Below the pieces are notes generated by a model, which had not been told where the DNA came from, did no database searches, and saw nothing but the letters and a program-made list of their open reading frames with translations. Shown piece by piece: positions 1-10,546 of a stretch of DNA of 64,000 nucleotides (the first letter of the stretch is position 1; every line of letters begins with the position of its first letter). Made by a program: the position numbers and the translations under genes. The stretch is from Todiramphus chloris collaris (Eukaryota; Chordata; Aves; Coraciiformes; Alcedinidae), in contig JANVCC010000030.1 of the NCBI GenBank assembly GCA_025345505.1, positions 2,964,123-3,028,122 of the forward strand, given 5' to 3'.

Positions 1-2585
1 GCAGTCTGAAGCTATAAAATGAATCACACAATATTTACATGCCCTATGGTCCTTTTGGCCCAGGCATTATGGCATACCAGGGTTTAATGATCTTAATAAC
101 CCCATATGGCTTGCTGAGAAATTAGATTTTCCCTTTGGTTGCAGAAGGCAATTTTCAATTATAGCAGATGGCAAAACAGTGAAGGTCTGAGAAGTCAAGA
201 ATTGACTAAGAAACCTCAGATTAGTACTTAGGCCTTATGTTGCGCAGCCTAATAATGTCAGTAGTTGAATTTCTGCCCCAAATGAAAATAATCTTGAAGC
301 AGAGCATAACATTTCAGCAGAGCAGTCCCCCAATTATGCCTGCTCTTCAGTGGGCCAGGCCCAACAGAGAAATCCATAAAGCTGCAGTCGCTTGTGGAAA
401 AACAACCCACAGTGCATCATGTACACAGCTCAGCAACTGTTAAGATTCAATTTTGTTTGAAATCGGAGAGAGCAGTGCTGAGTTCCATGACAATTGGAGA
501 TGGAGGATCCTTCAAAACATGATACACATGACTTTCATGATGAGACACTGTATACCCTTACAGCTTCTTTGTTTATTTTGCTTTTTTCCCCTCCAAGCAA
601 GCTAAAATAAATCTACATTGACACCATGTGACTTGCTGTTTGCACATGGGAAAATAATGCAGCACTTTGCTATTAGAAATATGCTTTCTGCCACTACATA
701 CACAATTCCTCAGCTGCTGTGGTCCTCACAGCACACCAGTTTTGAAGAACGACAGACAACGTGGCTTTATCCAGTTTCCTAAACATGGAATGTAGTTCAT
801 ACAAATTCCGTACATGGATCAAGCACCAGAAAATGCAGAAGAGATTGATGTCCCCTACCAAGCAGCAAGTGGCAAAAGCATTTTGTTTCATTTCTGCCTA
901 CTTTTGATCACTCCCTGCCCAGTTGTAGTATGGCTGCTGGTTTCATAGAAATCCTCTGGAAATAATCTCAACAGAGGAACAAGGCTGCCCACCATAAGTC
1001 AAAAGTCACCTCTTCCCAGTGGACTGCCATCATGCCACAGGAAGGCTGTTGCTGGTGCTGGGAGGTGCACTGAGAAGTGTCACCTGGAAGGTGGTTTGTG
1101 ACGTGCATCCTCCCAGAGCATCCCTGGGCTTCGCTGTCTGCCCGCCTTCCCTCTGTCTGGAAACTCTGGACGTAAGGCCCAAGGGAAGGAAGAGGAATCA
1201 GACATTGCGGCACATTTTTTTTAACATTATCTCTAAGTAATGCCTGAAAAATATCTTCATGAAAATGAGGACAGCTGTACAGAGCTATTCAAAGTATTTG
1301 GGGGTTAGAAAAGATTTTCCTGTGTCCTTGCAGATGCTGCTCTGCAGCAAGACCCGCTGACAATTTTCTCCCTCCCTCCCTCCTAGAAAGGCAACACATA
1401 GAGAATGTAATATATCTGTAAATCTTTCTCTGCTATGCCTTTTTATGTGTTTGGTGGAAGGCAAGGCTCCCTAATGCCTCTTGCACAATTCATAGGGAGA
1501 CACATGAAGTAGAAAATAGGACCTCTGCTAAGTAGTACACAATTGCTTTAGTGATGACTTAACAGAGGGAATCTTTATGGAGGCACAGTGGTGGGGGTTG
1601 GTGGAATCTAAAACAGCTGAAGCCTCACGGATTTAATTCTAAATCCTCTGCGTTTTGCCCAGCGACTTTTCAAATACTTACAAAAGGTTTAAAATAATTA
1701 TTAGTGATCAAGCTTTATGCAGTATCTGTCAGGCAAAAAAGGCATCTCAAAACTTGGTCAGTGTATTGTAGACAGGATGAGTCAGGACTCTTTAATCCAG
1801 ATTAATGCAGAACTTTCAGACTAAAAATTCAATATTCAGCTACTTCACTAGCTTTCTTATTTTGCACTTTTAAACCAGGACTATATTAAAGCAACTTGAA
1901 GAATGGAATTCTAGTGAAATATTAAATAATCAAAAATAAATAATGCAATGATGCTATGATACAGTGGAGTCAGTGGGCATAAAAATGGATACAGAACAGA
2001 AGAAGAGATCAAGAAGAGTACGGATATTTTTTAGATGGAAGTAGAAAAATGAGAAACATAATGGCTGATGCTGCTAATCTGTGGGAAGTCTGTAGTGTAA
2101 TGTATACTTTGCTCTAAACTACTCTCCTAATCTCTTTACCTCCTCAGAAAAGGGAAGAAAGAGAAAGAGAAGAATTAACAGCACCTAATTACTTCAGCAA
2201 TTGTGTTTGGCGTATTGCAATATACATAATAGATGAGATATTATTAATACAAAACTATTCCGTTGAGATGCTCTGGATAATATAAACCAGAAGTATTCTT
2301 AAAAAATAATTCCTTCTCATGTAGCATTTCAAATATTTCTATGTATTTCAACCTTTTATTACTTTTTAAATGAGAAGCATTTTCTCTGGATTCTGATGTT
2401 ATTTCCAGGTTAGTCTATCAGCAACATTGTTCCTGTTTTATGGTCTGAGACTTCCCCTGTTGAGGTCAAAGGCTACATTCCCCTTGACTTTGATGATGCT
2501 GTATTGCAAAAACATTTATCTACACAATACATGGTGGTATCCTATTAAGAAAAGACATATTTGGAAACAAAAAGAACCAATGCCC
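1..2585. other. non-coding flank, no gene seen
   Basis: This AT-rich stretch lies before the CR1 insertion. Only short open frames without good splice sites or protein-like composition are present. The overlapping frames near 968-1240 on both strands look like chance. No tRNA, promoter or recognisable repeat was found. Confidence 0.5.
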
Positions 2586-4015
2586 TGGAATCGTAGAATT
2601 GTCAGGGTTGGAAGGGACCTTAAAGATCATCCAGTTCCAACCCCCCTGCCAGGGGCAGGGACACTTCCCACTAGAGAAGGTTGCTCACAACCCCATCCAG
2701 CCTGGGATTAAAAACTCCCAAGGACGGGGCTTCCACCACCTCTCTGGGCAACCTGTTCCAGTGTCTCACCACCCTCATGGGGAAGAACTTCTTCCTAATG
2801 TCTAACCTGAATCAACCTATCTCTAGTTTTAATCCACTCCCTCCAGTCCTGTCACTGCCCGACAGCCTAAAAAGTCCCTCCCCAGCTTTCTTGTAGCCCC
2901 CTTCAGATACTGGAAGGCCACAAGAAGGTCTCCTGGGAGCCTTCTCTTTCCCAGACTGAACAACCCCAACTCTCTCAGTCTGTCCCCATAGGAGAGGTGC
3001 TCCAGCCCTCTGAGCATCCTCATGGCCCTTCTCTGGACACGTTCCAGCACATCCACATCCTTCCTGTAATAGGAGCTCCAGAACTGGACACAGCACTCCA
3101 GGTGGGGTCTCACGAGAGTGGAGTAGAGGGGGAGAATCACCTCCCTTGACCTGCTGGCCACACTTCTCTTCATGCAGCCCAGGACACAATTGGCCCTCTG
3201 GGCTGCAGGAGCACACTGATGGCTCATGTTGAGCTTCTCATCCACCAGCACTCCCAAGTCCTTTTCTTCAGGGCTGTCTCAAACCAGTCACTGCCCAGAC
3301 TATATTGGTGCTTGGGATTGCTCCTACCCAGATGGAGGACCTTGCATTTGGCCTTGTTGAACTTCATAAGGTTGGCATGGGCCCAGCTCTCCATCCTGTC
3401 AAGGTCCCTCTGGATGGCATCCCTTCCCTCCAGCGTGTCAGCCTCCCCACACAGCTTGATGTCGTCGGCAAACTTGCTGAGGGTGCACTCAATGCCACCG
3501 TCCATGTCACTGATGAAGATGTTAAACAAGACTGGTCCCAGTACTGATCCTTGAGGGACTCCACTTGTCACTGGTCTCCACTTGGATACTGACCCATTGA
3601 CAACCACTCTTTGGGAGCGGCCATCAAGTCAGTTCTTTATCCACTGAATTGTCCATCCATCAAATCCATATTTCAGCAGCTTGGAGACCAGAATGTCATG
3701 CAGGACAGCGTCAAAGGCTTTGCTCAGGTCCAGGTAAACGACGCTGGTTGCTCTTCCCCCGTCTATTGATGTTGTGACCTTCTCATAGAACACCACCAGG
3801 TTAGTCAAGCATGTTTTGCCCTTGGTGAAGCCATGCTGGTTGCAGCCAATCACTTCATTGTTATTCATCTGCCTCAGTAGCGCCTCCAGGAGGATCTGCT
3901 CCATGATCTCACCAGGCACAGAAGTGAGACTGACTGACCTATAGTTCCCAGGTTCATCCACCTTTCCCTTTTTGAATATGAGGGTTATATTTCCCCTTTT
4001 CCAGTCAGTGGGGAA
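2586..4015 (-). mobile_element. CR1 LINE, 5'-truncated copy
   Basis: This is a non-LTR retrotransposon of the CR1 clade, the dominant LINE of birds. Read on the minus strand, it begins inside the reverse transcriptase region near 4015. It runs through RT motifs and the C-terminal region, and ends near 2586 with the characteristic CR1 3' untranslated tail; on the plus strand this reads as GGTTGGAAGGGACCTTAAAG just after 2600. CR1 copies are usually 5'-truncated because reverse transcription starts at the RNA 3' end, which fits a 1.4 kb piece of a roughly 4.5 kb element. The 5' boundary is approximate, since similarity fades between 4005 and 4030. No target-site duplication was noticed, as is normal for CR1. 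CR1 supplies no function to the neighbouring gene that I can see. Confidence 0.93.
2812..3961 (-). pseudogene. CR1 reverse transcriptase remnant (ORF2, broken)
   Basis: Three minus-strand open pieces cover the C-terminal half of a CR1 ORF2 protein. The first (3961 to 3629) has the NYR...SLTSVPG block, the [13 protein letters not shown] block and the YLDLSKAFD aspartate motif. The second (3628 to about 3260) has [11 protein letters not shown] and the catalytic FADD motif. The third and fourth, from about 3257 to 2812, have the C-terminal VRPHLE and [10 protein letters not shown]-type blocks. A TGA at 3629-3631 interrupts the first frame where the family normally has tryptophan. The frame changes near 3262 and again near 2900. 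The endonuclease domain and the first RT motifs are missing through 5' truncation. The copy is therefore dead. The frame pieces are described separately and are not joined here. Confidence 0.9.
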
Positions 4016-4671
4016 ATACAGTTCCTTGTATAAGGAAAAAATCTAGCAATACTGAACTGTTTTGTAAGAGCTGAGATATGTGACCACAGTACCGATGGCA
4101 TCAGAAAGTTTGGTGATCAAGGAAGTGGTACTTGAACAATTGGAAAGCGAGTGGGCAGTACATTATGCAAATAAGGCAGGGAATGCAGCATATCTCCACT
4201 TGTGTCAAGATGTTTTGGGAGCTTTGAAACAAGATCTTTCTAAATATCTTTTTGTTCTGGACCAGAGAACATTCTCCTTTTTACCACCTTCACAGCTGAG
4301 GAATTGAGAGTTGTATAGCGCATTTATCTTATGCTTGCAATTCAAAGCAAATTGCTGCTGCAAAACCTTTTAGCATGGCAGTTATATTTCACTTTACTGA
4401 CAGAGAAAAGGCGTTGTGTGAAATCTGTTTTGGGAACCCACACTTCCTCCCTTCCTGTCTGTTTAGATATGAAAACTTCATGAGATGGGTTCCTCTGTGC
4501 ACTGAAGGGACTCGCCAATAGATGCCATAACTGCATTTATTTCTGATTGGTTGTACAAAAAAATTTCAACTGCACAAAGACAATCACGTGTCCTCCATCA
4601 GTGTAAGAGGATTTGGTCCTCTTCCTTGAGCCACCTAAGTTTAGTAGAAGCTTTTCTGTCTGTCTTTGCAG

Positions 4672-4776
4672 CTGCTTGTTTTGTTCTGTGGTGAGAGCTG
4701 TATTAGAGGGATTCCTAATGATTTATCAGATTACCAGAGAGAACCGTTCTGGACCCTGTCAGATTTACCTTGTTAA
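4672..4776 (+). CDS. candidate terminal exon, unidentified
   Basis: A strong acceptor (TTCTGTCTGTCTTTGCAG) is followed directly by 34 open codons and TAA. The frame contains a protein-like stretch, NDLSDYQREPFWTLSDLP. No good donor follows in frame; the GTTAAG at the stop codon is weak. This could be the last coding exon of a transcript whose other exons lie upstream, or an alternative end of the split gene, or chance. The phase of any preceding exon is unknown, and nothing in the family is recognised. Confidence 0.2.
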   Translation: MLVLFCGESCIRGIPNDLSDYQREPFWTLSDLPC

Positions 4777-5293
4777 GCAGCATTTGATACATCTACTCTT
4801 GTAGCTACCAAGTGATCCTGGCTTCGTTGTCCTCCAGCTTTGTTCTCTATAACACAGATGTTACCTAATTTTGCATGTCACTTCCTTAAAAAGAGGGGCC
4901 ATGGCAGAGAGAAAAGGGTGCTCCTTCCTTAGGGACCAGAGCACTCACATAGCAGGGAAAAGGTCCCCAGGCAGGGGGGGGCACAGTCACAGACAGGCAA
5001 TCAGTGGCAACAGAAAGAAAAATCCCTGTGGATTGATGGGTCTGAACCTGTCCAGCCATCAAGAGACTGAAACCAAGCGCAGGGTAAAAGCCCTGACTCC
5101 TCACATGTCCCTTCAGGTGACTCTCCTCATCACAGACACCTGTCTTCTCCCATTAATTGCTAATTATTAACACTCAGTAGCACTGAAATCACTCTTGTCC
5201 TCTGGGACAGTGTGGTTCTGCACACCTGCTTTCATAAGCCTACCAAATATTTGCACCAGCCTGTTGCAACAGGGAGGGTTTTTTTCTCTTCAG

Positions 5294-5443
5294 GATGTTA
5301 GCTTGGGTAAACTCTCACAGAGCAAGGAAGTCCACAAGCTTCTGTGTATCCCAGGACACATCCCTCTTAGTTCTCTACAACAGCACTGGGAAGAGAAGTG
5401 GTTTAGAATACAAAGTTGGCTACGAGCAAACACACCATCATGA
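5294..5443 (+). CDS. candidate terminal exon close to poly(A) signals
   Basis: The acceptor GGTTTTTTTCTCTTCAG leads into 49 open codons ending in TGA, and the first AATAAA follows nine bases later. The frame is rich in tryptophan and glutamine (for example LQQHWEEKWFRIQSWLRA) and has no family I recognise. The combination of acceptor, open frame, stop and poly(A) signal resembles a 3'-terminal exon. A coding exon with almost no 3' UTR would be unusual, so chance is a serious alternative. Confidence 0.2.
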   Translation, partial: DVSLGKLSQSKEVHKLLCIPGHIPLSSLQQHWEEKWFRIQSWLRANTPS

Positions 5444-5451
5444 GGTCCTCA

Positions 5452-5478
5452 AATAAAACTGCAATAAAATAATAAAAT
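5452..5478 (+). other. cluster of AATAAA poly(A) signals
   Basis: Three AATAAA hexamers occur within 27 bases (starting at 5452, 5463 and 5471). They could end a plus-strand transcript using the candidate exons at 4672 or 5294. In AT-rich DNA such hexamers are frequent by chance, and no clear GT-rich downstream element was seen. Confidence 0.25.
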
Positions 5479-8029
5479 AGCTGCACACACAAATTCCAGG
5501 CAAATACCACAAAGTTGATTCCTGGCTGCCATAGGGTTCAGGAAATTGAGTTTCAGGAATGTGACTGCCCCCAGTAGACCTGAACTCTTAAACTAGCCCT
5601 TGGGATCACAGAACAGAGCATGGCAGACTCAAGTAGATGTAAAACCAGTACTGCTCTGCAGATAAGAAGCTACCTGCCATGCAGATGAAACAAGGAAAAA
5701 GAAGAAAGTTGAGGTTCAGTGTAATTGTACAGGATCTGTCAGGTTCATCTGCAAGTATACAGGGGCTGGATCATCAGCTGTACTGATTGACAGTATTCAC
5801 TGAAGATAAGAAGCATTGTTATTAGTCTTCAGCAACTGAATACACAGTTGTGCTGCATACTATGACAGATTACTTGCACTGACATTGTGTTTAATGTTGT
5901 GATGAAAGACAGCTCAGTGAATACATTTGCACAGTCCCTCAGGACCAGCGACATGGGGCCATGCCAGCACAGCACCCTGCTATACCAACCTGTGCTGGCT
6001 TTACATCCCTCTGCAGAGGAGCACGGGCTGCTTTACTGCCGAGTTTTGCCTTCTGATAAATCAGCTATATTGAATAGTCAGTTATATTTTAAAATGCATT
6101 GGTATAGAAGACCACACCCTATAACAGGAAAGCATGGACAACTAAGGAAAATGAAAAGCTTCTGCTGCTCATTAAAGAAATAAGTGCATGGTCCTGTATG
6201 AGCAAACTAGCTTTTACTCACAGGACTAGCAAGAAAAATGAGTTCATCTGCTTTAGTGGTGAAGTGTATTTTTTCACTTGTTTCATCTATCGAATCATCT
6301 CATTGACTTTTTCTTGGCCTATAAAGGCCAAACACAACTGATGGGGTGGATAGCAGCAGAGGCACTTTTTTTCTTGTCAGTCAGATTAGAGTTAAATCCC
6401 TGTTGCATTTGGGAAGGAATTTCATAGAGAATGTGCACCTTAGAGAAAAGGCAATGTGATTCCTAGCAGACAGTTTTGATGTAGCAGTCAGTGTTTCTTG
6501 CCACACCTGTTTTCTTAACACCAGACAGTAAGACTGAAAGAAAAACCTGGGTAGAAAACCACAGACTTAACATGTGCATCTTTGATTCACATACTCCAGT
6601 TGCTATGATGAGGAGAGAGTCGATGCCACCTTCTCCCCTCCTCACAGTTTGAAAAGAGATAATAGGACAAACACTGTATTATTTTTAAGAGATGTCAGAT
6701 GAAAAAGTGAAAACGTCAAAAAAGAGGCTGATATACAGCATTACTTAAGGACTGTTTTGTTGAGAAAAACTGACCAAATGATTTACGAAAGGCTTTTAAC
6801 AGGGCAGTCTTTGGATTACAGCAAAGATGAAAAATAAATGAAAATCTATTTCAAGTTTACTTTAGCCTAGTCATTTGACAGATGAGGGCAAAACCTGGCA
6901 AGAACACAAGTTTTAATCTTCAGATGTAGTGACTTTATTTGCAGTTTTGCGGATTAGAAGTTTTTTCTATGAAGAATAAGAGCTATTCATTTTCAGACGT
7001 TTCCTGTTGAAACTACTTTTTCTGCCTGAAGCTCCCATGAGATGCACAGGATTAGAGGGACCAAAGGACCAACGCTTCTGTTCACGGCACAAAACACCAC
7101 ATACAGAGATTGTCCCAACTGTGTTGCAGCCGGTGTGTCCACCACCTTCATCTCATCCTAATTCTTCTTTTAAGCATCCCTCTTGAACCACATCCCTCCC
7201 AATTAATTACTGCATTAACCAGCTTACTATCAAGACTGCTCATGGCTGGAGGTGGATCTTGGAGCATGGACTTGTTCTCAGTATGCACAGCCTGGCACAT
7301 TTCTGCCTGGACAGATGGGTCCCCCATCTGCTCCTATTTGAAGGAGAACATCCTGGAATTGGGGTTTTCCTCTTAACCTTTGTTTCTATGATTCCTTTAC
7401 TTCCTATTTCCATTCAGTTTTTTGTCTTTGGGGTTCTGTTTGTTTGTTTGTGCCTCGCCTTTCACTAAAATCACCTGAAACACATGAAAGCCAGATATAA
7501 AAGCCAAAGAGATAGCTCTGCATAGTGTTAGGGCACTCCTGGCATTAAATTTACAGTACTCTGCACAAAGGCTACTAAACTGGAGCTGCACCAGTACAGC
7601 AAAGGGCTACTTTAGGGTAGAGTAGCAATACAGCAGAAGTTATTTCTAGTGTATAGGCTACAGAGAGCCTAGCAACATCAAACCAAACTGCCCGGAGTCA
7701 AAGGTAGCTTTCTAATGTTTGTTCAAGCTATTAGGGCATGCTATAATATTTTTTGGTATAGAATTTACAGATAGAGAAAAGCAGTTGATCTTTTTGAGAC
7801 TAGTTAAAAAAAAAAAAAAACAAACCAAAAATCAAGATGGAAAATGGAGTAGCTGATATCTAATTCTGCAAAAATCTGCCACAGTTCTATATTTATTATA
7901 AGCCTATCACAGCACATCCTGCTCAAAGACTTACAGAAAATGTGTTGCTAACTACCAGGGAATTATTGATTTTTGAATCCCACCCCTCCCTATAGTGCTA
8001 TTGCTTGGCTGTAGTAGAACTGATAACTT

Positions 8030-8050
8030 GGGGGGGGGGGGGGGGGGGGG
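8030..8050. repeat. homopolymer G tract (21 bases)
   Basis: There are 21 consecutive G residues, followed by CAGGGAGGTGGAGGG. The run can form a G-quadruplex and is prone to length errors in sequencing and assembly. Confidence 0.9.
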
Positions 8051-10456
8051 CAGGGAGGTGGAGGGTGTTGGAAAAAACAGAAATCAATATTACTATTAAA
8101 ACCTGTTGACAACAGTTTACAGCAGCAATAATCTCCTTTAAAATAGCTTGCAGAAGTACCAGTTGTCATCTGTGTAAGGTATTGATGGTTTGGTCAAATC
8201 ATTACATGCTGATAGTATTTGTTGTTTTGATAATTTTGTTTTGGTTAAATTAAGTTTTGGTGACCATCAGTATTGTCTAAAATTCAGATCTGAACCACGT
8301 CTGCCTGGCAGCCACAGTGTTTGCTGTTGACATTAGCTTTTGATTACTGATAAGAGCAATTCATTCCCCTCATTAAGGGCAACTAATTTTTAACATACAG
8401 TTTCATACACTGTATTTTTAGTTCAGTATTTAGATATGCCCCCAGCCTCTAAGGTCTCCACTTCTTCCAATAATGCCTTAACTTACATGCTCTCATTTGT
8501 CACTGGTTTCCCCCCCACCCCATTCTCCTCAGAGAGGTGGTTCCTGTAGGGTAATGTTTTCTCTCATATCAGTTTTCTGAGCATTTTTTCAAAAGCTGGA
8601 CTAGAAAAGCAAAGTGCTGAGATGCTTCCTAGTTCCTGTACTACCTTAGGACACTCTTCAGCAGAGCTGCATCTCCAGAGCACAAAACATACCTGCTCAC
8701 TCAGAGTAAAGCTTTACTGTGCCAGAACAGAAATGTCACTGGTTACATCTACCTTAGCATTTTAGTTTCGTATAACAGTAGGATTGTGATGCACTTTACC
8801 CATTTTTCTCCATTTTCTGCACACTGGATTATTCACAGACTAATTTTGGTGCTCACAAACTATATTAATTTCAGCAAAATCTACCTGTGCCTTCTGCACA
8901 AGTTGTGAACAAAAAGTACAAGTGGCACCTAATGAAGGCACAGGAACTCCAGCCACTGTCTGGCCTTCAAGACAGCTTGGAGCAACACGCACAGGGACAT
9001 TTTTTGTTAGGGGAACAGGCTAAGTCTAGTCTGAAAAAAAAAAGAAAAAAAAAGGCCCCAGCTGTCTACAACATAGATGAAGGGGCCTCATCATTAGCTT
9101 TTCTGATCTACTGATCCACACCTTATGAATCTAATTACTTGCAAGCATAGATGTAACCATCCAGAGCTTTAAGCCTCTTTCTGTATGCCTTGGAGAAAGT
9201 GCCTGCAGAGTTAATTTGATTCAAAAGTCTACAGCATCTTGGAGACACTTTTAGGTTGTAATTTATTTTGAGAACTCCTTCTGAAGGCCACAGACACACA
9301 GTCCATGAGTACTGAATACATACAGAAAACACATCTATTGGTCTTTTAAAAGACACTAGGTGTTTCCATAAATGTGAATTTAAAATATATATATGAACAC
9401 CATCAGGTATATCATAGTTTCAAGACAATGAGTAAACTTTAATGATGTGGTTATGAAGAAAATTAGTTCTGTGGTTATCAGCAGACTGAAGCCATGAGAG
9501 TGGTAGTTTTTAATACCGACATGATATTCAGAACTTTCAATGAGGAAACAAAAGCCAGTTTGCAAGTTGTCTTTGTAACAGAACGTGCTTTTAATCTCTT
9601 CGTTGATGTCATAAGCTACCATTAAATACTTGATAAAACATGTAACAATAAATACTTATATAAAATCAAATGCTAAATATTAAACTCTGCATCCTAGAAC
9701 ATGCTATCTGTACCTCTTCTCCCAGCACTGGGAGAAGTGCTGACCAGAGAAGCCTGCTGCTTGTTGGACAACTCACAAGTGGAACTAACTAGATGCAGAA
9801 GGAGCTGTCACTCTTGCCCTCCCCCTGCTCACATCAGAAGGCTCCCTGCCTGCCTGTCTAACTGCTTAGCTTATGCTATTTTTTTCCTTCCATCTTTTTC
9901 TGATCTTGACTTAAAGCCTGTAATTTGTTACACCTGGAATTGCATCTGTTAAAGTTAAGGGTCTAAGAAACATGCCATGGTCCACCCACGCAGAACCTAT
10001 CACTTGTACAGAAAGTATTTTAAAATCTTCCAATTTAACATTAAAATACATTCTAGATGCAGAGTTTTTCCAGGTAGATGGGTCAGACAACTGTCACTCA
10101 TGTTTGTGGAGGGGTGAACAAGAACCTGTACTATAGCATTTTCCCTTATGTTAGCTACAAGCTAAAGGCAATATAGAATATTACCACAGGAACTTTCTTC
10201 TAGAACAAGAACAATACACAAAACCCTATGAAACTGCTTTTATGATACAACCTCAATAAAAGTTTTAATAAGGCTTGTTCATATATCACAGCTGTCAAGA
10301 GAGACAGCAATAGTTCATATTAGATTTGAGACAGAGTGGTGAGTTGTATAGAATAAGCATATATAGCATGTCTTAGTCACAGTTTAATTATTAGCAGCTT
10401 TTGATGATTTCAGAAATAGAAATCTAAACTTGTCCATCTCTCTTGTCTTTTTAAAG

Positions 10457-10546
10457 GAGCATTATTCTGAACCCATCTTATTTCCGGAATCACCTGCGCC
10501 AAGCCGCTGCATTTAGGTGCTTAAAGAGATATTCTGAAGCTGCAAG
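10457..10546 (+). CDS. internal exon 1 (first recognised) of unidentified split gene
   Basis: The exon has 90 bases, with acceptor CTCTCTTGTCTTTTTAAAG and donor AAG|GTACTC. The first base completes a codon begun in an unseen upstream exon, 29 codons follow, and the last two bases (AG) join the G that opens the 22241 exon to give arginine. The other two frames are closed or poor. The peptide is basic and amphipathic, with a segment SYFRNHLRQAAAFRCLKRY that resembles a helix of the IQ or calmodulin-binding kind without matching the consensus. The long 11.7 kb intron that follows contains a CpG island, so this exon may be absent from transcripts that start there. The family is not recognised. 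Confidence rests on phase continuity and the protein-like composition. Confidence 0.72.

Larger units (their letters stand above)
4016..10456. other. intron or intergenic stretch before first recognised exon
   Basis: No confident exon was found. Weak candidates at 4672-4776 and 5294-5443 are listed separately. Simple tracts include an A15 run at 7806-7820 and a G21 run at 8030-8050. Open frames such as 4080-4307 (75 codons) have no supporting splice context or family resemblance. If the upstream exon of the split gene lies in the window it must end with two bases of a codon, and no good match was found here. Confidence 0.5.

Noticed and set aside
4080-4307. 75-codon plus frame next to the CR1 copy
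   Set aside because: No acceptor or donor at its limits and no family resemblance; judged to be chance.
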